Shown: positions 1-7,602 of the stretch, piece by piece
How the letters are laid out: each line of letters begins with the position of its first letter
How positions within the stretch are numbered: the stretch's first letter is position 1
NCBI GenBank assembly: GCA_030741455.1
Contig: JASLVI010000044.1
Coordinates: 1 to 10,963, forward strand
Origin: Candidatus Poseidoniaceae archaeon
GTDB lineage: Archaea > Thermoplasmatota > Poseidoniia > Poseidoniales > Poseidoniaceae
DNA length: 10,963 nucleotides
Direction of reading: 5' to 3'
Program-made: the position numbers and the translations under genes
The notes under the pieces: generated by a model
Database searches by the model: none
The model's input: the letters and a program-made list of their open reading frames with translations, nothing else
What the model was told of the DNA's origin: nothing

Positions 1-279
1 CATAAAGTCGCTTCCAGTGAAATAATCGACAGCAAGCCCGATGGCAACAAAGGGCATTAAGTCAAAGAATCGTGCCATGGCATTTCCAAGAATACCCGCA
101 ACTACTCGTCCAGGATATCGCTTTGCGTATGGAACAACACGCCAGATTTGGCGACCAACAATCTGTGTTTTCTCGTTGATATCGGATGGTTCCATCGCAT
201 CGCCACTACCAGAACCCATCCCGCGCATAGACAATCCTGACGAGACCTCGCTTTCAATGCTCGTTATCAACTTGAACAT
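1..279 (-). CDS. ABC exporter (fused permease/ATPase type), N-terminal fragment
   Basis: This is the first 93 codons of a gene that leaves the window at base 1. The reading frame is open from ATG at 279 to the edge, with an in-frame TGA 12 bases upstream of the ATG. The protein starts with about 40 hydrophilic residues, then has an RQIWRVVPYAKRYPGR segment followed by a hydrophobic stretch (about residues 59-87, including FDLMPFVAIGLAVDYF). That is how type I ABC exporters (MsbA/lipid or multidrug class) enter their first transmembrane helix, so the rest should hold five more helices and a nucleotide-binding domain. Those parts are outside the window, so substrate and ATPase motifs cannot be seen. 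Other in-frame ATGs at 228, 219 and 195 could be the true start; the first gives the longest form. It is divergent from the subtilase. The family call rests on one short region. Confidence 0.6.
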   Translation of the reverse strand, partial: MFKLITSIESEVSSGLSMRGMGSGSGDAMEPSDINEKTQIVGRQIWRVVPYAKRYPGRVVAGILGNAMARFFDLMPFVAIGLAVDYFTGSDFM

Positions 280-324
280 GATTAATGCAAATCATTGATG
301 AGTGACCGTTGCTAAGAAGGGACT
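280..324. promoter_or_regulatory. Divergent intergenic region, 45 bp
   Basis: This gap separates the start codons of the ABC exporter (minus) and the subtilase (plus), so it must carry transcription signals for one or both genes unless these lie inside the coding sequences. The left half is AT-rich (ATTAATGCAAAT, 281-292) and could hold a TATA-like element. A purine run AAGAAGGGA (314-322) lies just before the subtilase ATG and is a weak ribosome-binding site. No convincing paired TATA/BRE elements can be assigned by eye. Confidence 0.35.
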
Positions 325-3300
325 ATGCCGACTCCTCGTGCCCGAGTCTCAACCTTTCTCGTTTGTCTCATGTTAGCGCAGTTGGCAACACCATTTGCGA
401 TGAGTCAACCTCTTCCGGCAATTGAAGTAAATACCGATGCTGAATTAGATTTGCTCTCGCAAGTTGGTATCATTCCAACAAAGGAACACGCTCAGGGATG
501 GTATGATCCAAGTGAAGGCGTTGGAACAATTGATCTTCTCTATCGCCAAGCCACCATTACACCCCTTGAAGACTGGTCTGAACGAACACAAGAGAAAGTG
601 TTGAGCGGCAATTACGTACTCACGCACACCTATCCTGTTCCAAGTGATTGGGTTGTTGATCTTGAAGAGGCTGGAATCCACTGTTTCTCTTTCCTTCCAA
701 CCACAGGATTCCATTGTGAAGTCGAGCAGAAATCAATCTACGAACTGCATAACCTTGATGTTGAAGGTATCGTAAAACTCGATCCCACAGACAAAGTGCG
801 GACTCGATTGGTTAAGGCCTTACTCGGCGATGATATCGGACCTGTTTCGTTGTTTTACCAAGATGATTTTGTCCCTGTGTATGGCGTTCTGGTCGGTGAA
901 TCACTCCCAGAAGGAATATACGAACGTGATGATATCCGTATCACGTACCACGTTGGACGTTTCGCAACATTTGAAATCGACCGAACAACACAAGCACTCG
1001 CATGGCTGGTAGCACAAGAAGAAATTGAGTGGCTCGAAGAAAAACTCTGGGCAATAACTGCAAACGATGTTGCGGATACTGTTCTCAAAGCGCCCGATCT
1101 ATGGTCTCAATCAACCATGAACGGGATTAATTCATCATGGAATGGCGTTGATGGAAGTGGCATCGTGGTCACAGTCGCTGACTCGGGACTGGATAGTGGC
1201 GTGAATGGTTCAACGATGCACGCTGATTTCTCGGATCATATCCTCGACGTCGTTTCATGGGGTATGACGCCAGGTGAAGCCTCATCATGTGGTTCAGCTG
1301 CAGATGATGGTGCATCGGACATCGATGGCCACGGCACACACGTTGCTGGATCCGTTCTTGGAGATGGAACCAATTCAAATGGAAACATTAAGGGAATGGC
1401 CCCCGAAGCGCAACTCTATTTCCAAGCGATTGGAGTTTGGTGTGCAAATGCTGCAACGAGCCCTCGCGATTACAGATATTCTCTGAACGGCCTGCCCTCA
1501 AACCTGACGGAGTTGTTCAAGGCGGGTGCTGACAACGGATCTCGTGTCCACACCAATTCATGGGGATCCCCGGTTGCAGGAGACTATACTACTTCCTCGA
1601 TGCAGGCAGACATTGCAGCTCGTGATTACCAAAACATGACCATTCTCTTCTCAGCAGGGAACAGTGGAATCGATAACAATGGTGATGGCGAAGTGGATTT
1701 TGATTCGCTGGGTGCACCGGCATCAGCCAAGAGCGTTTTGACAGTCGGAGCGAGCGAGAACGATCGACCTACAATAAATTCAGTTTGGGGGACAACGAAA
1801 TACAGTGCCCCGATTAGTACAGATCGCCTAGCAGACAATATCTCAGGGTTGGCTGCATTCTCCAGCCGTGGACCAACCGATGATAATCGTCTCAAACCTG
1901 ATATTGTCGCCCCAGGTACATTCATTCTGTCAGCCTTAACTCGATACAATACCAAATCAGTGGGTTGGATGGCCTACAATGCGTCCTACGTGTACATGGG
2001 AGGCACGAGCATGTCCACTCCACTCACTGCTGGTGCTACCGCACTTTTGCTAGAACATCTCATCGATAATATGGGACATGAAGATCCAAATTCATCGCTC
2101 GTGAAGGCTATCTTCGCAGCGAGTGCCACCGATATGACGGGACAATACAATTCAGCCACAAATGGTGCTGGAGAAACAGCGCCAAACAATCACGAGGGCT
2201 GGGGTAGAGTCGACATGCGAAGCGCCCTCAATACAACATGGGTCGACAACGAAAGCCTCACAACTGGCGTCAATCGAGGTTGGAGCTTCAACGTGCCATT
2301 GAATGCTCCTGACCTCAATGTTGTTGTTGCATGGACCGATAAAGAATCGACCCCCTCGGCTGGCACGAATCTTGTGAACGACCTCGATCTCGCTATCAAA
2401 GACCCATCTGGAACCTGGACGGAACTTTCCAACAACCTTGACACATTGCGTGGATTGAAATTCGCAAATCCTGCACAAGGCACCTGGGAGGTTCATGTCA
2501 ACGGAACCAATGTGCCTGTTGGACCACAATTCTTCTCTATTGCAATAAATCAAGAAACGACACTTGTCAATCTTACAGAGGATGCTGATCTCGATGGTGT
2601 TCAAGATGATGATGATGATTGCCCCACCGACTATGGAACATCAACAGCAGACCGTGAAGGCTGCCCTGATAGCGATGGCGATGGATATTCCAACCCAGAT
2701 GGCACATGGACTGTCAATAACGGAGCCGATGCATTCCCTTCCATCGATACGCAATGGGCCGACCAAGATTTCGATGGATACGGAGACAACAGCGTTGGTT
2801 TCCAACCAGATGCATGCGTTTTAGACCTCGGAAATTCAACGACCGACCGATTTGGTTGCTTAGACGGTGATGGTGATGGTTACTCTGACTCTGACCCAAC
2901 AGGTCTCAATGGTCCTGTTTGGACTGCTACAGACGGTGCGGATGCATGCAATTCCGTCAAGGCTTACTCGAACATCGATCGAAACGGTTGTCCTGATGAG
3001 GATGGGGATGGGGCTTCCGATCCCGACCCCACAGGCATCAATGGCTCAGTATGGACAGTTACAGACGGTGCGGATGCATTCCTAGGCGATGCCACACAAT
3101 GGAACGATTCGGACGATGATGGGTACGGAGACAACCCTCTACCAGCTACTGAAGGAGATGCATGCATTACAAGACCCGGAACATCCTATCAAGACCGATT
3201 TGGGTGCATTGATTCCGACAGCGATGGTTACTCAGACCCCGACCTAACAGGCCTTCATGGCCCTGTATGGACTGTTGCAGACGGTGCGGATGCGTTCCCG

Positions 3301-5976
3301 AGCGAGCCGAGTCAATGGGCGGACCAAGATGGTGACGGATATGGAGACAATGCGAGTGGTGTTAACGCTGACAATTGTCCTACAACGTTTGGAACATCAA
3401 CCGAACTCGGCAATCTTGGATGCAGTGATCTCGACAATGATGGATACGCTGATTCCGATGATGCATTCCCTAACGATTCAACACAGTGGAGCGATACAGA
3501 TGGTGACGGATTCGGTGATGAGAGCACGGGAACGAATCCCGATGCTTGCCCGACCGTTGCTGGAACCTCAACCATAGACCGCTACGGTTGCCCAGACAGT
3601 GATGCTGATGGAGCATCAGATGAGGACCTCAGCGGTACAAACGGACCTGTATGGACCATTGCAGACGGAGCCGACCTCTTGCCAAACGACGCATCACAAT
3701 GGAAAGATACCGATCTTGATGGATTTGGCGACAACCCGACTGGAACAGATGGCGATGGTTGTCCTTCACAACCTGGAACGTCAACCGTCGATCGTAATGG
3801 CTGTCCTGACAGCGATAGTGATGGCTTTTCAGATGCAGATCCCACATGGACGGTATTGCATGGCGCTGATGCATTCCCTAGCGATCCAACCCAAAGTGCG
3901 GATACGGACGGAGACGGATATGGAGACAATGCGAGTGGAACAAACCCTGATGGTTGTCCAACACAGTATGGTGATTCAACAATTGACCGAATTGGTTGCC
4001 CTGATTCAGATGGGGACGGCATCTCCGATGCCGATGGACTCTGGAACGTCTCTCAAGGTGCGGATGCATTCCGCTACGATGCAACACAATCAGTTGACAG
4101 CGATGGCGATGGATACGGCGATAATGCGAGCGGAAATTACCCAGATGCATGTCCAGCCGAATTCGGTGATTCGTGGCAAAACAGCACGCTTGGATGTCCA
4201 GACACTGATCAAGATGGTTGGGCAGATATCCAAGATACACATCCAGATGACATAACACAGTGGTCCGATATTGATGGTGATGGATACGGTGACAATCCGG
4301 GCGGAACCACGCCGGACGCATGTCCAGGCGCAAATGGAAATTCGACAAAGGGCAACCGATATGGTTGCGTTGATACTGATGGCGATGGGTGGGATGATAT
4401 CGTTGATGAATTACCAAATGTAAAGCATCAATGGCTCGATCAAGATGCTGATGGATTCGGAGACAACGCAACTGGACCACAACCAGATGCCTGCCCAGGA
4501 GTACCTGGCACCTCAACGATAGATCGGTATGGCTGCGTTGATGGAGATGGAGATGGTATTTCCGATGAAAACGATGCATTTCCTACGGACCCCACTCGCT
4601 CGAGTGATGCTGATGGTGATGGATTCGATGACCTCGAAGATGGTTGTATGTTGATTGCTGGTAATTCGACGGCCGATCGATTTGGATGTACTGACTCCGA
4701 TGGTGATGGATACTCCGATGGCGATACACAATGGACAACTGTGAATGGTTCAGATGCTTTCCCGAATGAGGCTACACAACACGCTGATCAAGATAATGAC
4801 GGCTATGGAGACAATGGTGTTGGATTCGAAGCTGATGATTGTCCAACAACACCGGGAACATCGTTCCGAGATATCTTTGGTTGTGATGATGAGGATGCAG
4901 ATGGAATGTCAGACGCTTCCGATGCTTTCCTAGGCGAGCCAACACAGTGGAACGATTCCGATGGCGATGGTTACGGTGATGAAGAGAACGGAACGCAAGG
5001 CGATGCATGCCCAGGCGTAGCGGGAACCTCAACCAACGATGTTTACGGATGTGTTGATTCTGATGGCGACGGTTACTCCGACTTGAACGACGTATGGCCA
5101 AACGATAGCACGCAATGGTACGATGAGGATATGGATGGATTTGGTGATGAATCATCGGGAACCGCTCCAGACCAATGTCCGGATGAATACGGTACTGCTT
5201 TCAGAGGCATACTGATTGGTTGCCCCGACACGGATGGAGATGGTTATGCTGACGATGAGGATGCATTCCCTTACCACGATTCGCAACATCTTGATTCTGA
5301 TGGCGATGGGTGGGGTGACAACGAAACCTCAGGGGCTCACAAACCGGACCACTGGCCTAATGATTCGGCCAAGAACGCAGGAGAGGCGACGCTATCATGC
5401 CTTCCAAGCAAAGTCTCCACAGACACAGTCACAGGCTCTAGCATCCAATTCTCTTGTACAGTAACCACTGAAATGAGTGATGGTTTCACTGTTCGCGTGG
5501 ATTGGCAGTCATCAACCAACGTCCGTGTTGATACAGGTTCACACACAATGATTTTCACGTCCGATGGCGGCAATACCCAATCAAAGATTTTCACTGGTGC
5601 TGCAACGCGTGAAGGTAATTTCAATCTCGTCATCACGGCGACAGAACCTGGTGCTGAAGTACCAATGGACACCTACACCATTCGCCTAAATGTCTACAAT
5701 AGCACGAAATCCTCCAGCAATGACGATTCCTTCGAATGGGAAAATGTCCTCGATATGCCCTTGTTCCAAGCAGGGGCTGCGGCAATTCTTCTCACATTCT
5801 TGTTTGGAATGCTGATTATTCGTGGTAAGAGCCGACGGATCAAGGACGAGGATGAGCGAAAGGCGCAAGCCGCACAAGTCCTCTACAATCGAATGATGTC
5901 AGACCGTGATGTGGTTCAGCGAAGAAGAGTCGAATTGGGCTATGATGCGACGCCTCCACCGCCAGGCCTGAATTGA
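325..5976 (+). CDS. Secreted, membrane-anchored subtilisin-like serine protease (S8, KP-43-like) with TSP3 repeat array
   Basis: A 1883-residue cell-surface endopeptidase. Residues 1-27 form a signal peptide (basic start, hydrophobic core, AMS before the mature end). Residues about 30-245 resemble a subtilase propeptide. The S8 catalytic domain (about 255-635) has all key residues: Asp286 (VADSG), His336 (DGHGTHVAG), oxyanion Asn446 (SAGNSG) and Ser562 (GGTSMSTP). A beta-sandwich domain follows (about 640-745, with VVVAWTD and LVNDLDLAI), as in KP-43-type proteases. Residues about 752-1686 are acidic, calcium-binding TSP3-type repeats. Then come a small beta domain (about 1690-1795), one transmembrane helix (about 1813-1833) and a charged cytosolic tail ending TPPPPGLN. 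This order predicts an N-outside protease held off the membrane by a calcium-stiffened stalk. Start: ATG at 325 directly begins the signal peptide. It is followed by tRNA-Gly and a peptidase lipoprotein. The catalytic call is firm; the natural substrate is unknown. Confidence 0.95.
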   Translation: MPTPRARVSTFLVCLMLAQLATPFAMSQPLPAIEVNTDAELDLLSQVGIIPTKEHAQGWYDPSEGVGTIDLLYRQATITPLEDWSERTQEKVLSGNYVLTHTYPVPSDWVVDLEEAGIHCFSFLPTTGFHCEVEQKSIYELHNLDVEGIVKLDPTDKVRTRLVKALLGDDIGPVSLFYQDDFVPVYGVLVGESLPEGIYERDDIRITYHVGRFATFEIDRTTQALAWLVAQEEIEWLEEKLWAITANDVADTVLKAPDLWSQSTMNGINSSWNGVDGSGIVVTVADSGLDSGVNGSTMHADFSDHILDVVSWGMTPGEASSCGSAADDGASDIDGHGTHVAGSVLGDGTNSNGNIKGMAPEAQLYFQAIGVWCANAATSPRDYRYSLNGLPSNLTELFKAGADNGSRVHTNSWGSPVAGDYTTSSMQADIAARDYQNMTILFSAGNSGIDNNGDGEVDFDSLGAPASAKSVLTVGASENDRPTINSVWGTTKYSAPISTDRLADNISGLAAFSSRGPTDDNRLKPDIVAPGTFILSALTRYNTKSVGWMAYNASYVYMGGTSMSTPLTAGATALLLEHLIDNMGHEDPNSSLVKAIFAASATDMTGQYNSATNGAGETAPNNHEGWGRVDMRSALNTTWVDNESLTTGVNRGWSFNVPLNAPDLNVVVAWTDKESTPSAGTNLVNDLDLAIKDPSGTWTELSNNLDTLRGLKFANPAQGTWEVHVNGTNVPVGPQFFSIAINQETTLVNLTEDADLDGVQDDDDDCPTDYGTSTADREGCPDSDGDGYSNPDGTWTVNNGADAFPSIDTQWADQDFDGYGDNSVGFQPDACVLDLGNSTTDRFGCLDGDGDGYSDSDPTGLNGPVWTATDGADACNSVKAYSNIDRNGCPDEDGDGASDPDPTGINGSVWTVTDGADAFLGDATQWNDSDDDGYGDNPLPATEGDACITRPGTSYQDRFGCIDSDSDGYSDPDLTGLHGPVWTVADGADAFPSEPSQWADQDGDGYGDNASGVNADNCPTTFGTSTELGNLGCSDLDNDGYADSDDAFPNDSTQWSDTDGDGFGDESTGTNPDACPTVAGTSTIDRYGCPDSDADGASDEDLSGTNGPVWTIADGADLLPNDASQWKDTDLDGFGDNPTGTDGDGCPSQPGTSTVDRNGCPDSDSDGFSDADPTWTVLHGADAFPSDPTQSADTDGDGYGDNASGTNPDGCPTQYGDSTIDRIGCPDSDGDGISDADGLWNVSQGADAFRYDATQSVDSDGDGYGDNASGNYPDACPAEFGDSWQNSTLGCPDTDQDGWADIQDTHPDDITQWSDIDGDGYGDNPGGTTPDACPGANGNSTKGNRYGCVDTDGDGWDDIVDELPNVKHQWLDQDADGFGDNATGPQPDACPGVPGTSTIDRYGCVDGDGDGISDENDAFPTDPTRSSDADGDGFDDLEDGCMLIAGNSTADRFGCTDSDGDGYSDGDTQWTTVNGSDAFPNEATQHADQDNDGYGDNGVGFEADDCPTTPGTSFRDIFGCDDEDADGMSDASDAFLGEPTQWNDSDGDGYGDEENGTQGDACPGVAGTSTNDVYGCVDSDGDGYSDLNDVWPNDSTQWYDEDMDGFGDESSGTAPDQCPDEYGTAFRGILIGCPDTDGDGYADDEDAFPYHDSQHLDSDGDGWGDNETSGAHKPDHWPNDSAKNAGEATLSCLPSKVSTDTVTGSSIQFSCTVTTEMSDGFTVRVDWQSSTNVRVDTGSHTMIFTSDGGNTQSKIFTGAATREGNFNLVITATEPGAEVPMDTYTIRLNVYNSTKSSSNDDSFEWENVLDMPLFQAGAAAILLTFLFGMLIIRGKSRRIKDEDERKAQAAQVLYNRMMSDRDVVQRRRVELGYDATPPPPGLN
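2614..5380 (+). repeat. Tandem TSP3-like repeat array inside the subtilase gene
   Basis: Fifteen imperfect in-frame units start at a D-x-C motif, at bases 2614, 2809, 2941, 3157, 3370, 3541, 3754, 3949, 4144, 4315, 4486, 4639, 4834, 5002 and 5170. The core order is DACPxxxGTSTxDRxGC, then DSDGDGYSD, then DAFPxxxTQW, then DxDGDGYGDN. Each unit carries two cysteines about 14-16 residues apart, probably a disulfide, and two DxDxDG calcium loops. Unit lengths fall into classes of 56-57, 65 and 71-72 residues, with single units of 44 and 51. The 65 and 71-72 forms have an insertion at one fixed place, between the first calcium loop and DAFP (a WTV...GA segment, with or without a PTGxNGP extension). 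DNA identity between units is high locally, especially among 2809-3300. Confidence 0.9.
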
Positions 5977-6032
5977 TGGGTTTTGACCGATGCGCTCAAA
6001 AAAGGGTGCTTGTTCGGAGAGATTACCACCGT

Positions 6033-6104
6033 GCGGATATGGTGAAGTGGTTATCATCTGAGGTTTCCAACCTTATGTCGTGGGTTCGACTCCCGCTATC
6101 CGCA
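6033..6104 (+). tRNA. tRNA-Gly (anticodon UCC)
   Basis: A complete 72-nt cloverleaf. The acceptor stem GCGGATA/TATCCGC pairs perfectly (6033-6039 with 6097-6103) and A6104 is the discriminator. The D stem is GTGA/TCAT with GG in the loop. The anticodon stem TGAGG/CCTTA (6059-6063, 6071-6075) closes loop TTTCCAA, placing TCC at 6066-6068, which reads GGA glycine codons. The T arm is GTGGG/CCCGC around TTCGACT. The variable loop has four bases (TGTC). No CCA is encoded (CCT follows), so it must be added enzymatically. There is no intron. An A-rich stretch about 27-35 bases upstream (CTCAAAAAAGG, 5996-6006) could serve as its TATA region, but this is weak. It sits alone between two surface-peptidase genes. 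Confidence 0.95.
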
Positions 6105-6148
6105 CCTCCATTAACAAAGCCTATGAGTCCGCGGCATTAGGCGGAAAC

Positions 6149-7558
6149 ATGCAGGTCATCCGAACATCGAAGAGTATGTTTCTCGTCATGTTGATGATGC
6201 TTGCTTCCCTCTCTGGTTGCTTTGGTGAAGAGGAAACAGCACAAGAGGGTGTACCGATTATCTTTCAAATCGATTATCAACAACCTTCTGAAGTTGTCAT
6301 GAAAAGTGGCGAATGGCATGAATTCCAACTTCTAGGAAATGGTCGTGCAATTTCAGTACCTACCGACGTCATGTTGTTTATTGATGGATACATCATTCCA
6401 AACGGATATGCAATGGTCGAGGGTGAATCGATCAACGGCCGATTGCTTCTAACCCCGTATGTTGATGAAGTCAAATTGACCATTGTTCATGCTGATGGTA
6501 CAGGTGATGTTTACGAATTGCAAGTCACGAATGGAACACCAATTGTCAACGGTCAAGAATGGATGGAGAAGATGGAATACATCACCAATGTCTGCCCTGA
6601 TACCACACAATGTGGAGGCTACATCAACCGGTGGATGGGTTCGCCAAATCCCGCATTCGAGCGAGCTGCCTCATTCTTTCAAGGCCATTTTGAGGGACTT
6701 GGCTATGAAACGCACATCCTGAGAGTGTTCGATCACGGCAACCCAGCTGAACCTGAGAGTTTGAATGTCATTGCATGGAAGCGGGGCAGGGATGCTTCAT
6801 GCGTTCAGGGAATGGGCGGACACATGGACATCATGTTTCCCGGTGGCCCGCCCGGTGGCGGAACCTACGAAGGCGCCTATGACAACACAGGAGGCACTGT
6901 GAGCATGATGCTGTTTGCCAAAGCGTTTGTTGACATTGAAGTAGAATGCGATACCTTCCTCGCCCTTTGGTCTTCTGAAGAGGAAGGGCTTCGTGGATCG
7001 AATGCCTTCGCAAACAATCAGTGTGATTATTGTCTTCCTACGGATAAGGAACTTCGATTTTACATCAACATGGATATGATGGGCATATCCTATCCGGCGA
7101 TGAAACCAACAGGTGAACCCTATCCATACCACGCATGGTCTGGCCCAGATTTTGACCCTGACGTTCAGGATGTTGAGATTACAACCGTTCTAGATCACGT
7201 TCACAGGAACATTCTCGAAGCGCCGATGGATTTGCGAATCGATGGAACCTATGGTTCAGGTTGCGATCAGCATTGGGAAGATCATGAAGATCTCGTGCTC
7301 GACGTCCATGAAGATACATTCGGTCGATCCGATCACGTCACCTTCCGTGATTTGGGTGCACAAACCATCTTCCACCTCGGAGCATACGATTCAGATTACA
7401 GCGCCTACCACTCACCAGATGATACGCTCGATAATATGATCGAGATGGTCGGCGGTGTTGAAGAGTTGGAAAACAGTATGGAATTTGTCATGTGGGCGGC
7501 GATGCTTGAGTTCATGATCGCTGATCAAACCCCTGAAATTCGTAATATCAATGCATGA
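6149..7558 (+). CDS. M28-family zinc aminopeptidase-like lipoprotein
   Basis: A 469-residue predicted surface metallopeptidase, probably trimming peptides to amino acids outside the cell. The N terminus is a lipoprotein signal: hydrophobic residues 10-20, then lipobox LSGC with Cys24 as the lipid-modified residue. Residues about 30-130 form a beta-rich region of unknown role. The M28 core has the expected di-zinc set in order: His225 and Asp227 (GGHMD), bridging Asp245 (GAYDNTGG), general base Glu277 and ligand Glu278 (EEEGLRGS), Asp309 (NMDMMG) and His421 (AYHSPDDT). A glycine/proline loop (PGGPPGGG, 231-238) lies between the first two metal sites. The frame stays open upstream to a GTG at 6080, but that codon lies in the T stem of tRNA-Gly; ATG at 6149 begins the signal peptide directly. 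A second ATG at 6176 would also keep the lipobox. Family call firm; specificity (aminopeptidase, carboxypeptidase or other M28 activity) unknown. Confidence 0.92.
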   Translation: MQVIRTSKSMFLVMLMMLASLSGCFGEEETAQEGVPIIFQIDYQQPSEVVMKSGEWHEFQLLGNGRAISVPTDVMLFIDGYIIPNGYAMVEGESINGRLLLTPYVDEVKLTIVHADGTGDVYELQVTNGTPIVNGQEWMEKMEYITNVCPDTTQCGGYINRWMGSPNPAFERAASFFQGHFEGLGYETHILRVFDHGNPAEPESLNVIAWKRGRDASCVQGMGGHMDIMFPGGPPGGGTYEGAYDNTGGTVSMMLFAKAFVDIEVECDTFLALWSSEEEGLRGSNAFANNQCDYCLPTDKELRFYINMDMMGISYPAMKPTGEPYPYHAWSGPDFDPDVQDVEITTVLDHVHRNILEAPMDLRIDGTYGSGCDQHWEDHEDLVLDVHEDTFGRSDHVTFRDLGAQTIFHLGAYDSDYSAYHSPDDTLDNMIEMVGGVEELENSMEFVMWAAMLEFMIADQTPEIRNINA

Positions 7559-7572
7559 TAGTTTAAACGACG

Positions 7573-7595
7573 TTTTTTGAACCATAAGTGGTTCA
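7573..7595 (+). terminator. T-tract plus perfect inverted repeat; terminator or operator candidate
   Basis: Fifteen bases after the M28 stop codon is a run of six T (7573-7578), a possible archaeal intrinsic terminator. It runs directly into an 18-bp perfect inverted repeat, TGAACCATAAGTGGTTCA (7578-7595), with 7-bp arms and a 4-base loop. The repeat ends seven bases before the ATG of the hydrolase gene, so it could also be a regulator-binding site or an mRNA hairpin masking the start. A TTTAAA (7562-7567) lies about 25 bases upstream of the repeat's right arm and could be a TATA box for the hydrolase. Terminator and promoter readings cannot be separated by eye. Confidence 0.4.
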
Positions 7596-7602
7596 TTTCA
7601 TC

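Noticed and set aside
41..298. 85-residue plus-strand frame at the left edge
   Set aside because: It lies antisense to the ABC exporter fragment, has no recognisable features, and the minus-strand frame gives a coherent membrane protein.
3582..4579. Long minus-strand and plus-strand alternative frames within the repeat region
   Set aside because: They result from the repetitive GAT/GGN-rich coding sequence; their products are low-complexity (His, Arg, Ser or Met rich) with no family features.
2614..5380. Regular spacing suggesting a CRISPR array or satellite DNA
   Set aside because: The repeats are in one open frame, diverge at third positions and have variable in-frame lengths, so they are protein repeats.
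6080..6148. Upstream extension of the M28 peptidase to a GTG at 6080
   Set aside because: The GTG is in the T stem of a complete tRNA-Gly, and the added residues precede what is a normal lipoprotein signal starting at ATG 6149.
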